Below are positions 1 through 6,987 of a stretch of DNA of 12,242 bases, piece by piece (positions within the stretch are counted from its first letter, which is position 1; every line of letters begins with the position of its first letter). The notes beneath the pieces were generated by a model. It saw only the letters and a list, made by a program, of their open reading frames with translations, did not search any database and was not told the DNA's origin. Source of the DNA: Symbiobacteriaceae bacterium (lineage in GTDB: Bacteria > Bacillota > JAAYKD01 > WRDA01); contig WRDA01000027.1 in NCBI GenBank assembly GCA_009783675.1, positions 1 to 12,242 of the forward strand, written 5' to 3'. The position numbers and the translations under genes were made by a program.

Positions 1-321
1 CATGACCTTCAAGAAACCATACGAAAAGAAAGGCAATTCTTCATGGCTGCTCTTAAAGCTGATCAGACTCTGTATTCTGAGATAATGCATCACCTGCTCT
101 CTTGGTTACCCGAGGATGTTGCACTGACGAGCATCATTTATGAAATGACTGGGACCCTGAGCATTTTTGGCAATAGTGCGAATCTGTCATCAATAGCTCA
201 TCTGCTACAACTCATCGAATTAGATGAGTCTTTTGGTATTCTCACTATTTCTCCTTTGACTAACCAGGGGACAGGATTTAGTTTTAGCCTACAAGTCGGG
301 TATTACAAGGAGATGCATTAA
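1..321 (+). CDS. PilN-like type IV pilus assembly protein (C-terminal part, 5' end outside window)
   Basis: The reading frame is open from base 1 with no start needed, so the gene begins upstream; 106 residues are visible, ending at TAA 319-321. An ATG at 43 exists, but the frame before it is open and reads as helical, charged sequence, so it is probably not the start. The visible part has the pattern of the PilN C-terminal domain: a helix, then LPEDVALTSI, then a beta-rich stretch (GTLSIFGNS) and a helix (SIAHLLQLIEL), a ferredoxin-like arrangement. PilN is a bitopic inner-membrane protein that pairs with PilO and binds PilM on the cytoplasmic side in type IV pilus machines. The neighbour 11 bp downstream is PilO-like and the next gene is a prepilin, which supports the call. 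Primary sequence in this family is poorly conserved, so the assignment rests on fold pattern and context. Confidence 0.68.
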   Translation, partial: HDLQETIRKERQFFMAALKADQTLYSEIMHHLLSWLPEDVALTSIIYEMTGTLSIFGNSANLSSIAHLLQLIELDESFGILTISPLTNQGTGFSFSLQVGYYKEMH

Positions 322-335
322 GGAGGGGTCTGGTG

Positions 336-923
336 ATGAGATTAATAACAAGGCCTTTGTTTACTGTTAGTAAACAATCCTGGCCAAATCTCATGATCAA
401 TACTCTGCTCTTCCTGATGCCCGTAGTCCTCATTACAGGTATGCTCCTGCCATCCTGGAAAAGATACCGGGTACTTACTTCAGAGTTGACAGAGTTGGGT
501 AAGACATTAAATAATGCAGCGTCAGTTCTTGTTGAAAGCCAGTTGGTCACTGAAGAGGCACAGCTCCCCTTCCTAGACGAGATCTCACTTATTAGGTATT
601 TGGAAACTCTGGCTCACCGACATATGGTAGGAATCTCAGAACTTAGCCTCACTGAACAACACCATCAGTATGGCTTTACCGGTTACTCCATTTTTCTCAG
701 CTTGGGAGGCGATTTTACCTCTCTGACAGAGTTTATTGAAAGTCTAGAGATCTCATCGCACCCACTGCAGGTGATTCGCTGGAGTTATAACAAAGATCCT
801 CTGTCTCAGATGCTCTCCTTGAGACTCAACCTCATTCTATGGGGAGAAGGAGACCGTGATGATGGCAACGAATCCCAAAAACAGGATATCGTCAGACGCA
901 GCAATCCGTTCGTCCTGCCCTGA
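336..923 (+). CDS. PilO-like inner-membrane pilus assembly protein
   Basis: This protein of about 195 residues has a short cytoplasmic N-terminus, one hydrophobic segment at about residues 19-38 (NTLLFLMPVVLITGMLL), and a helical, probably coiled-coil stretch at about 40-60. A mixed alpha/beta domain follows, ending in the beta-strand motif LSLRLNLILWGE. That is the architecture of PilO, which forms a heterodimer with PilN and links the cytoplasmic and outer parts of the pilus machine. GTG at 333 and ATG at 336 are adjacent possible starts; the GGAGGGG immediately after the upstream stop codon fits either, and I chose the ATG. The last 20 or so residues after the final strand are charged and polar (GEGDRDDGNE) and are encoded by DNA that also encodes the start of the next gene. 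Function is inferred from topology and neighbours, not from a diagnostic motif. Confidence 0.68.
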   Translation: MRLITRPLFTVSKQSWPNLMINTLLFLMPVVLITGMLLPSWKRYRVLTSELTELGKTLNNAASVLVESQLVTEEAQLPFLDEISLIRYLETLAHRHMVGISELSLTEQHHQYGFTGYSIFLSLGGDFTSLTEFIESLEISSHPLQVIRWSYNKDPLSQMLSLRLNLILWGEGDRDDGNESQKQDIVRRSNPFVLP

Positions 924-1398
924 TTATGCCAGGATGCCTGATGCTGGGTTTACTCTGATCGAACTTCTGTTAGTTATGGCTCTCCTCGTCATGCTTACAG
1001 TTCTGGCTATACCTACCCTTGATGGTAGTGATTCCATCAAGCTGCGTATGGCTGCAGAAGCGATAGCCAATGAGTTGCGTCTCGGTTTATCTCTGGCTCA
1101 TGCTCATGGTCAGACGATTCGCATAACCTTCAATATAGCTACTCAATCAGTCGATCTTGCCTATGATACCCCTCCTCGACTACCATTAAAGGTGCCTTAT
1201 TACCTGCCGGAAGGCATACTCTTCGAACGAATCTACAATGAATACCTTATCTGCAATCCACTGGGAGGCTTTGCTCAGGGTCTCTCCACACCGAATGGTT
1301 ACACAACCATCCTGACACAGCAGAGAACCAGAGAGAGATACTATATTATAGCATCGGTGTTTTCCGAGCGGGTACGTACCAGTTCTCTCCCGCCATAA
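859..1398 (+). CDS. Type IV prepilin / GspH-like pseudopilin
   Basis: The class III prepilin signature is clear: a leader ending in Gly30, then GFTLIELLLV, with the mature protein starting at Phe31 and the conserved Glu at mature position 5. A hydrophobic helix of about 20 residues (LLLVMALLVMLTVLAIP) follows. A prepilin peptidase would cut after Gly30 and N-methylate the Phe. The rest, about 130 residues, has the GspH-like layout: a helix rich in Ala/Glu (MAAEAIANELRLGLSLA) followed by beta-strands. GTG 856, ATG 859 and ATG 862 are all candidate starts behind AAGGAG at 847-852; I chose 859. This gives a leader of 30 residues and a 65-bp overlap with the PilO-like gene. An in-frame ATG at 934 would give a short classic leader (MPDAG) just after the upstream stop, but its upstream CAGG lies too close to be a good ribosome binding site. 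Likely role: minor pilin or pseudopilin of the machine encoded upstream. Confidence 0.85.
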   Translation: MMATNPKNRISSDAAIRSSCPDYARMPDAGFTLIELLLVMALLVMLTVLAIPTLDGSDSIKLRMAAEAIANELRLGLSLAHAHGQTIRITFNIATQSVDLAYDTPPRLPLKVPYYLPEGILFERIYNEYLICNPLGGFAQGLSTPNGYTTILTQQRTRERYYIIASVFSERVRTSSLPP

Positions 1399-1418
1399 CA
1401 AATAATTGGGAGCATATT

Positions 1419-2093
1419 ATGTGGCGTTTCATTATACCAAACTCACTAAGCACAGGAAATCTGCTCATGGGCTTAATCGCCATCCATTTCTCCTTGCAAG
1501 GGGAACCTTTTCCGGCATCTATGGCGATCATTGCAGGAATGGTTTTTGATGCCCTGGATGGAGCCGCCGCCAGAGCATTAGGCGTCAGCAGTGATTTTGG
1601 CAAAGAGCTTGATGCCTTAGCCGATGTAGTCACTTTCGGCGTGGCTCCGGCATTTCTTCTCCTGATGCAACTCTCGGGAAATGAAACTCATTGGGTTTGC
1701 GCGGTGCCTCTTCTTATTTTTCCGATATGTGGAGCCTTACGCTTAGCCAGGTTTAACTCACAAAAATCCTCTTCTGCCAGAGGGTTTACTGGTATGCCTA
1801 TTACGGCTGCAGGTGGAATTCTTGCCGTTACTGCTGTGTACTGGCAGCGGTTTGGAGTAAATGCGGTGTTAATAATAACCCTTCTCTTAGCCCTGATGAT
1901 GGTTAGCCGTCTGCCATATCCCGATGGTAAGTATATCATGCAACGCATTTTGCAATCGAAAAACTGGTCAATAATCGCTGTCTGCTCCGCAGGTCTGATC
2001 ATTTATAGTTGGGGTGATTGGATACTGATACCTCTCTTTGGATATGCATGCAGTGGTATAATTGTCTGGATCAGTGAGAGGAATGGACAGTAA
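1419..2093 (+). CDS. pssA: CDP-diacylglycerol--serine O-phosphatidyltransferase
   Basis: This integral-membrane enzyme of 224 residues contains the complete CDP-alcohol phosphotransferase signature: D44-x2-D47-G48-x2-A51-R52-x8-G61-x3-D65-x3-D69. It is surrounded by several hydrophobic helices and preceded by the typical N-terminus IPNSLSTGNLLMG. Such enzymes transfer a phosphatidyl group from CDP-diacylglycerol to an alcohol. The N-terminal NxxTxxNLxxG-like segment and the length match the serine-specific (Gram-positive type) PssA, making phosphatidylserine, the precursor of phosphatidylethanolamine. Another family member such as PgsA is possible but less likely. GGGAG at 1408-1412 lies just upstream of the ATG. 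The gene starts 20 bp after the prepilin stop, so it could be co-transcribed with the pilus genes although the functions are unrelated. No psd (decarboxylase) gene is adjacent. Confidence 0.9.
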   Translation: MWRFIIPNSLSTGNLLMGLIAIHFSLQGEPFPASMAIIAGMVFDALDGAAARALGVSSDFGKELDALADVVTFGVAPAFLLLMQLSGNETHWVCAVPLLIFPICGALRLARFNSQKSSSARGFTGMPITAAGGILAVTAVYWQRFGVNAVLIITLLLALMMVSRLPYPDGKYIMQRILQSKNWSIIAVCSAGLIIYSWGDWILIPLFGYACSGIIVWISERNGQ

Positions 2094-2110
2094 TAGTATC
2101 AATTAGGCAG

Positions 2111-2142
2111 GATTCCCGGCTTTCAGCAGGGAATCAATCTTT
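2111..2142 (+). terminator. Possible weak intrinsic terminator after pssA
   Basis: GATTCCC (2111-2117) can pair with GGGAATC (2129-2135), giving a 7-bp stem with an 11-nt loop that may hold a further 2-bp GC pairing. It is followed by AATCTTT, a poor U-tract. It lies 18 bp after the pssA stop and before the M28 peptidase gene. The stem is perfect, but the weak T-run makes termination uncertain. Confidence 0.4.
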
Positions 2143-2178
2143 GTACAAAAACTGCACTATGAGAATGGGAGGAATAAT

Positions 2179-3453
2179 ATGTCCATCAATGGTGAACGAG
2201 CAATGGATCTGCTGCGCAGAATTTCTTTCGAACGCCTGGGTGGCACGGCGGAAGAGGATAAGGCTGCCGATATTTTGATCTCTGATCTAGCGACTTTCGG
2301 GATATCTGCTGCAAAGGAAAAATTTCCGGTTACTAACTACCGCATTGATCAAGCCAGGTTGACCGTAACCAAACCTTATTCTCAGGAGTACTCTGTTACC
2401 GGGTATGGGCGCACAGGAAGCACTGATGAAGATGGGTTATGCGCAGAGTTGATCTACGCAGGAGACGGCGGCGAGGTTGATCTCCATCAGAGTGCAGGTA
2501 AAGCTGTCATCTTAAACAGTAGGGTGAGCTTGGAGATCTATGAACGATTGTGCAAAGAGAAGGTCGCCGCCTTCGTCTCGATTAGCGGAAACGTCTTTGA
2601 TAACCCACAGGACACTGATCTGCATCACTTTAGTATACGGGAGGGGCACCTGAAACACGGTCAGATACCTGGCGTAGTCTTAAGAGCGAAAGATGCCCTG
2701 GAGTTGCTGGAGCGGGGAGCCAGCGAGATTAGACTGGAACTTTTTCAGGAAGATCTCCCGGTTCAGTCCTGCAATGTGGTTTGTGAGATCACTGGCAGCC
2801 TGTTTCCTGAGGAGATAATCGTTTATACCGCCCATTTCGACAGTGTGCACTACAGTTCTGGAGCTAATGACAATGGAGCGGGATCGGTAATCCTGATGGA
2901 GTTGTGCAGATACTTTGCCGAACACCAGCCTCAACGCACTCTGCGTTTTGTGTGGTGTGGTAGTGAAGAATACGGCCTCCTCGGCAGCTTCTTCCATGTA
3001 GCGGAGCACCAGGAGGATCTGGATAAGGTAAAACTGGTAATCAATGTGGATGTAGCAGGAGGGTTTATCGGTCGTAACTCGACAATCGTTACCGGGCCAC
3101 AGGCGTTAGTGGATGTTATAGATTACCTGTGTAAAGAGCATGGCATCGCCATGCAACTACGGCATGATGTCTATTCCAGCGATTCTGTACCATTTGCTGA
3201 AATGGGTATTCCAGGAGTGAACTTCTGCCGCTTCGGTGCCCCAATCCATAATCGTTTCGATCAACTGCAGTATATCTCCGCTGACCGTCTGGCAGAACTT
3301 GGTGAGATTGTCCGCATTTTCAGTGAACGCACTATAAATGCTGCAGTTTTCCCGGTCAAACGTGAGCTTCCGGATAATATTAAGAAATCTATGGTTAAAT
3401 ATTTGCAAAACTCTCGTGGTGAAAAAATGGAGATTCCCGTTGCGCTAAAATAG
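2179..3453 (+). CDS. M28-family zinc metallopeptidase (aminopeptidase-like)
   Basis: The 424-residue protein has the M28 co-catalytic metal set in order: H219 and D221 (AHFDS), D231 (ANDNGAG), the catalytic/metal pair E263-E264 (CGSEEYG), D291 (NVDVAGG) and H357 (IHNRFD). Residues of about 90-200 lie between the N-terminal helical segment and the catalytic core and look like a PA-type insert, common in M28 enzymes. There is no signal peptide and no membrane segment, so it should be cytoplasmic; many M28 aminopeptidases are exported. The likely reaction is removal of N-terminal residues from peptides, but specificity cannot be read from sequence. The start follows GGGAGG at 2167-2172. It is followed at 51 bp by a flavoprotein gene and then by a second, unrelated metallo-aminopeptidase (M42), suggesting a peptide-degrading neighbourhood. 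Confidence 0.87.
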   Translation: MSINGERAMDLLRRISFERLGGTAEEDKAADILISDLATFGISAAKEKFPVTNYRIDQARLTVTKPYSQEYSVTGYGRTGSTDEDGLCAELIYAGDGGEVDLHQSAGKAVILNSRVSLEIYERLCKEKVAAFVSISGNVFDNPQDTDLHHFSIREGHLKHGQIPGVVLRAKDALELLERGASEIRLELFQEDLPVQSCNVVCEITGSLFPEEIIVYTAHFDSVHYSSGANDNGAGSVILMELCRYFAEHQPQRTLRFVWCGSEEYGLLGSFFHVAEHQEDLDKVKLVINVDVAGGFIGRNSTIVTGPQALVDVIDYLCKEHGIAMQLRHDVYSSDSVPFAEMGIPGVNFCRFGAPIHNRFDQLQYISADRLAELGEIVRIFSERTINAAVFPVKRELPDNIKKSMVKYLQNSRGEKMEIPVALK

Positions 3454-3504
3454 AGCCCAACCTAACGCTGTTTTCATGGTTTGTATTAGTAAGGAGGTTT
3501 CGTT

Positions 3505-4071
3505 ATGCGTCTCATGGTACTGTACTGTTCTCCTCGCAAAAATGGTTACTCTGCGCGCTATTTACAGGAAGCGGTTTTGGGCTACCAGGAAGTACATCCT
3601 AATGCTCAGATCATTCCCGTTCATCTTAACGATCTGAACATGAAGGGTTGTCAGCATTGCGGTGCTTGTAAAGCCGAAGATGCGCCGCCCTTATGCCTTC
3701 TGGAAGACGATCTTAAGCAGGTATTGCAGACTACTCTGGAAGTAGATGCAGTACTCTGGGGCATTCCAAACTACATGGCAGACTATAATGCCCAGGCTAA
3801 GACACTGATCGATCGTTATTACGGCTATATGAAGAAAGAAGCCTCCACGCTGCCTTCCACCCAAAAGTCGGCTGTTATTATGGTGCAGGGTAATCCTGAT
3901 ACGGATCGGTTTAAAGATGTGGAAGAGTTTGTGGTTGGTTTTCTAGGGCAACGAGGGCGCCGTGTCGCCTATGGACTTACCATAGGTGGTTGCCGGGGTG
4001 TAGATGGATCTGCCGCTCCTCAGGAGGAGTTGGAAAAGGCTCGCAACCTGGGACGAAAGCTGGCTGAATAA
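3505..4071 (+). CDS. Iron-sulfur flavoprotein-like NAD(P)H-dependent FMN reductase
   Basis: This protein of 188 residues has a flavodoxin-like fold. The N-terminal strand and phosphate-binding loop read MVLYCSPRKNGYSARYL, typical of NADPH-dependent FMN reductases that hold the FMN phosphate. A compact cysteine cluster follows: C49-x2-C52-x2-C55-x8-C64, then a DDL motif. This closely resembles the compact motif of archaeal and clostridial iron-sulfur flavoproteins that bind a 4Fe-4S cluster, though the last spacing is slightly longer than usual, so cluster binding is likely but unproven. The segment WGIPNYMADYNAQAKTLIDR is the usual flavin-contacting loop (the aromatic W-x-P-x-Y region). Expected role: electron transfer in an anaerobe; the partner is unknown. 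AAGGAGG at 3491-3497 is a strong ribosome binding site. The gene is followed by a strong hairpin, so it probably ends a transcript shared with the M28 peptidase gene. Confidence 0.8.
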   Translation: MRLMVLYCSPRKNGYSARYLQEAVLGYQEVHPNAQIIPVHLNDLNMKGCQHCGACKAEDAPPLCLLEDDLKQVLQTTLEVDAVLWGIPNYMADYNAQAKTLIDRYYGYMKKEASTLPSTQKSAVIMVQGNPDTDRFKDVEEFVVGFLGQRGRRVAYGLTIGGCRGVDGSAAPQEELEKARNLGRKLAE

Positions 4072-4090
4072 CCTGGCTGAGATGAGTCAC

Positions 4091-4115
4091 AGCGCGGGTA
4101 TCAAGCCCGCGCTTT
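4091..4115 (+). terminator. Intrinsic terminator-like hairpin after the flavoprotein gene
   Basis: AGCGCGGG (4091-4098) pairs perfectly with CCCGCGCT (4106-4113) around a 7-nt loop, an 8-bp GC-rich stem. The T-run is only three bases (4113-4115) and is then broken by GC, so the hairpin is strong but the U-tract is short. It sits 19 bp after the stop codon and 42 bp before the M42 gene, a sensible place for a transcript end. Confidence 0.6.
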
Positions 4116-4157
4116 GCTGAAATTAAAGGACATATACTTTGACAAAGGAGAGGAAGA

Positions 4158-5231
4158 ATGAAAGAGGATTTGCGTATCCTAATAAAGGAACTCACTGCTA
4201 TCGAGGGTATTTCAGGTCAGGAACAGAAAGTGGTGCGTGCAGTTTTGGCTCACATCAGACCCCTGGCAGACGAGTGCAGTGTAGATGCCTTCGGGAACAT
4301 CATCGCAGTAAAGCACGGCGGTGAACCAGGGCCCAAGGTGATGATCGCTGCTCATACAGATGAGATAGGCGCAATCATCAAGAGTATAGAGAAAAATGGG
4401 TGGATTCGCTTCGAGAAGATCGGGGGAACAGGTGATGCTTTGCTCCTGGGCCGGCAGGTCTCGATTAAAGGACATTTCGGTATCGTGGGAGCAAAGTCTG
4501 GTCATTTCATGTCACCCAGAGAGAGAACCGAGGTAAAGCCGTATAGTGAATTATATATCGATATCGGCTGTAAATCGGATGAAGAGGTGAAGGCTCTTGG
4601 CATAGGACCCGGAGATCCTATCTGCCATTGGCCGTATTACAACGAGTTTGCCGACGATGATCTGATCTGCAGTAAAGCTCTGGATGACCGCGTCGGTTGT
4701 GCGTTGCTCATTCAGCTACTACGCGACCTGCAACAACTGCCCTTCGCAGGGACCCTCTATGCTGTCTTCACGGTTCAGGAAGAGGTAGGACTACGAGGTG
4801 CTCAGGTTGCTGCATTCAGTATACGCCCGGATTATGCTATTGCCGTTGACACTGTTCCTGCAGGAGATACCCCGGATATTAACTACATTAGAGAATTACC
4901 GGTCAGTATTCGCCAGGGTCCTCTTCTGCAGCTGATGAGCCGCAGCTTCCTGATGAACCCCATAATGAAAAAACTTATGCTCCAGGTATGCGATAATAGT
5001 AAGCAACCCTATCAGGTTGCTCTGTTTACCGGTGGTAATACCGATGCCGCCTCCATTCATCTGGTGGCGGATGGTATTCTCTCCGCAGCCCTGACTATAC
5101 CCAGGCGCTACTCCCACTCACCGGTGGAAGTCATGGACCTCAATGATTGCGTAGCTACTCTGGAGATTCTGAAACAGTTTGTCAAAGAGATGGGTAGTTT
5201 CGAGCCTCTCTCTTTCGCCGATATGGAGTGA
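4158..5231 (+). CDS. M42-family (TET-type) metallo-aminopeptidase
   Basis: The 357-residue protein has the M42 metal and catalytic residues in order: H66 and D68 (AAHTDEIG), D176/D177 (KALDDRVG), the catalytic/ligand pair E208-E209 (VQEEVGLRGA), D231 (AVDTVPAG) and H320 (RRYSHSP). M42 enzymes are cytoplasmic, often form dodecameric tetrahedral complexes, and trim N-terminal residues from peptides. Older annotations call them endoglucanase M or FrvX; the residues here support the peptidase reading. Substrate preference (Glu, Leu, Lys type) cannot be told. AGGAG at 4146-4150 stands 7 nt before the ATG. The stop codon lies 5 bp upstream of the chosen glnS start, so the two are probably translationally coupled. 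It follows a strong hairpin, so this gene probably begins a new transcript, but I see no convincing promoter. Confidence 0.9.
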   Translation: MKEDLRILIKELTAIEGISGQEQKVVRAVLAHIRPLADECSVDAFGNIIAVKHGGEPGPKVMIAAHTDEIGAIIKSIEKNGWIRFEKIGGTGDALLLGRQVSIKGHFGIVGAKSGHFMSPRERTEVKPYSELYIDIGCKSDEEVKALGIGPGDPICHWPYYNEFADDDLICSKALDDRVGCALLIQLLRDLQQLPFAGTLYAVFTVQEEVGLRGAQVAAFSIRPDYAIAVDTVPAGDTPDINYIRELPVSIRQGPLLQLMSRSFLMNPIMKKLMLQVCDNSKQPYQVALFTGGNTDAASIHLVADGILSAALTIPRRYSHSPVEVMDLNDCVATLEILKQFVKEMGSFEPLSFADME

Positions 5232-5236
5232 TGGTC

Positions 5237-6985
5237 ATGAACGAATCTATATGGAACAGGTTGACAGCTGAACCCTCTCAGGAGAGGACAGGTAGTCATT
5301 TCATCAGGGATATCGTCATTGAGGATATTGCCGCGCAGAAGAATGGAGGTTTCGTTCATACACGATATCCGCCGGAACCCAATGGCTATCTGCATATCGG
5401 TCATCTCAAAGCTATTTATGTGGATTATGGTCTTGCTGTAGAGTTTAATGGCACTTGCAATCTGCGCTTCGATGATACCAATCCCGAGGGAGAAAGTATG
5501 GAATATGTCGAGGCATTGATCGCAGATTCCCACTGGCTTGGCTGTTCCTGGGGGGATCGTATCTTCTATGCCTCCGATTACTTCGAGATGCTCTACGAAT
5601 TCACCCAGGATCTCATTCGCGATGGTAAGGCGTACGTGGACGATCTATCGGTAGAGGAGACGCGCCTCTACAGAGGAACTCTGACTGAGCCTGGCAGGAA
5701 CTCTCCCTGGCGGGATCGTTCGATAGAGGAGAGCCTGGATCTCTTTGCACGCATGCGAGCCGGTGAGTTTCCGGAAGGAGCAAGGACAGTGCGAGCTAAG
5801 ATCAATATGTCAGCCGGAAACATCAATATGCGCGATCCTGTATTGTATCGCATTCTGAAGGCAGACCACTATCGCACCGGAGATACATGGTGTATCTACC
5901 CCATGTATGATTATCAGCATCCCATCTCCGACGCCATCGAGGGTATAACCCATTCCTGTTGTTCTTTAGAGTATGCAGATCATAACGAATTATATCGATG
6001 GTTTGTCGACAATGTCCGCTGGCAGCATCGGTCTTTGCAACCGGAAAACCCCATTATTCCTTCCCAGTATGAATTTTCTCGTCTGAACATTACCTATGTC
6101 ATTATGAGCAAACGTAAACTTAAACGTCTGGTAACCGAAGGATATGTTTCTGGCTGGGATGACCCAAGAATGCCGACCATCAGCGGTTTACGGCGCCGTG
6201 GCTATACCGCGGCTTCCTTGATGGACTTCGTCACCCGAGCCGGAGTTGCCCGCAGTCCTACCTTGGTTGATATCGCCCTGCTCGAACACTGTATCCGCGA
6301 AGAGTTAAATTTATCGGCTCCCAGAGTCATGTCCGTTCTCAAACCTTTAAAAGTGATCCTGACTAATTATCCGGACGGACAGTTTGAAGAGGTTGAGGTG
6401 GAAAACAATCCCGAAGACCCCAACGCTGGAGTGCGCATGGTAAAGTTTGGCCAAGAATTGTACATTGAACAGGACGACTTCATGGAGGTACCGGTAAAAG
6501 GGTTTCACCGTCTTTGTCCGGGAGGTGAAATACGCTTGAAGGGCGCTTACATAATCCGTTGTGACGCTGTGGTCAAGAATGATTCGGGTGAGATTACCGA
6601 ATTACTCTGCAGCTATGATCCGGAAACCAAGAGCGGTGCAACGGCAGGTAGCCGCAAGGTCAAGGGGACCTCACACTGGGTCGAAGCCAGCAGCGCCATA
6701 GACGCTACAGTACGTCTCTATGACAAGCTCTTTACTATTCCCGATCCCGAAGCGGACGCCGAAGAAGGCGTTGACTTCGTCGCTCACCTCAATCCGGACT
6801 CCCTTGATCTGCTTACTGGATGTAAGATGGAGCCATTTCTCGCCAATGCACCTGCAGAGATGCGTTATCAGTTCATGCGCCAGGGTTACTTCTATGTCGA
6901 TCATGTGGACCATGCCCTGGGTAACCTGGTCTTCAACCGCATCGTTAGTTTAAAGGATGCCTGGGTCCGGGAACAGAGGAGATAG
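5237..6985 (+). CDS. glnS: Glutaminyl-tRNA synthetase
   Basis: This class I synthetase of 582 residues has the HIGH motif as HIGH (residues 53-56, within PEPNGYLHIGH) and the KMSKS equivalent as MSKRK (290-294). Segments characteristic of GlnRS and not GluRS include LRFDDTNPEGE, YRGTLTEPGRNSPWRDRS, MRDPVLYRI, WCIYPMYD, WDDPRMPTISGLRRRGYTAAS and the end LVFNRIVSLKDAW. The Asp and Tyr positions that contact glutamine in the E. coli enzyme (in FDDTNP and IYPMYD) are kept. The anticodon-binding beta-barrel region is present from about residue 340. The protein is slightly longer than E. coli GlnRS, with a small insertion of about ten residues before PSQYEFSRLN. GTG 5228, ATG 5231 and ATG 5237 are possible starts; GGAG at 5225-5228 fits 5237 best. 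It attaches Gln to tRNA-Gln directly, a route absent from many Bacillota, which use GatCAB. Confidence 0.96.
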   Translation: MNESIWNRLTAEPSQERTGSHFIRDIVIEDIAAQKNGGFVHTRYPPEPNGYLHIGHLKAIYVDYGLAVEFNGTCNLRFDDTNPEGESMEYVEALIADSHWLGCSWGDRIFYASDYFEMLYEFTQDLIRDGKAYVDDLSVEETRLYRGTLTEPGRNSPWRDRSIEESLDLFARMRAGEFPEGARTVRAKINMSAGNINMRDPVLYRILKADHYRTGDTWCIYPMYDYQHPISDAIEGITHSCCSLEYADHNELYRWFVDNVRWQHRSLQPENPIIPSQYEFSRLNITYVIMSKRKLKRLVTEGYVSGWDDPRMPTISGLRRRGYTAASLMDFVTRAGVARSPTLVDIALLEHCIREELNLSAPRVMSVLKPLKVILTNYPDGQFEEVEVENNPEDPNAGVRMVKFGQELYIEQDDFMEVPVKGFHRLCPGGEIRLKGAYIIRCDAVVKNDSGEITELLCSYDPETKSGATAGSRKVKGTSHWVEASSAIDATVRLYDKLFTIPDPEADAEEGVDFVAHLNPDSLDLLTGCKMEPFLANAPAEMRYQFMRQGYFYVDHVDHALGNLVFNRIVSLKDAWVREQRR

Positions 6986-6987
6986 AT

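Noticed and set aside
1688..2002. Minus-strand open frame inside pssA (and similar minus-strand frames throughout)
   Set aside because: They lie antisense to genes with clear family motifs, have no recognisable domains and no consistent ribosome binding sites.
4133..4144. TATACT (4133-4138) and TTGACA (4139-4144) as promoter elements for the M42 gene
   Set aside because: TTGACA is 13 nt from the start codon with no room for a -10, and TATACT has no matching -35 at suitable distance; the start would fall on the ribosome binding site.
4139..4324. Short + strand open frame overlapping the M42 gene start
   Set aside because: Out-of-frame shadow of the M42 peptidase gene with low-complexity charged sequence and no family features.
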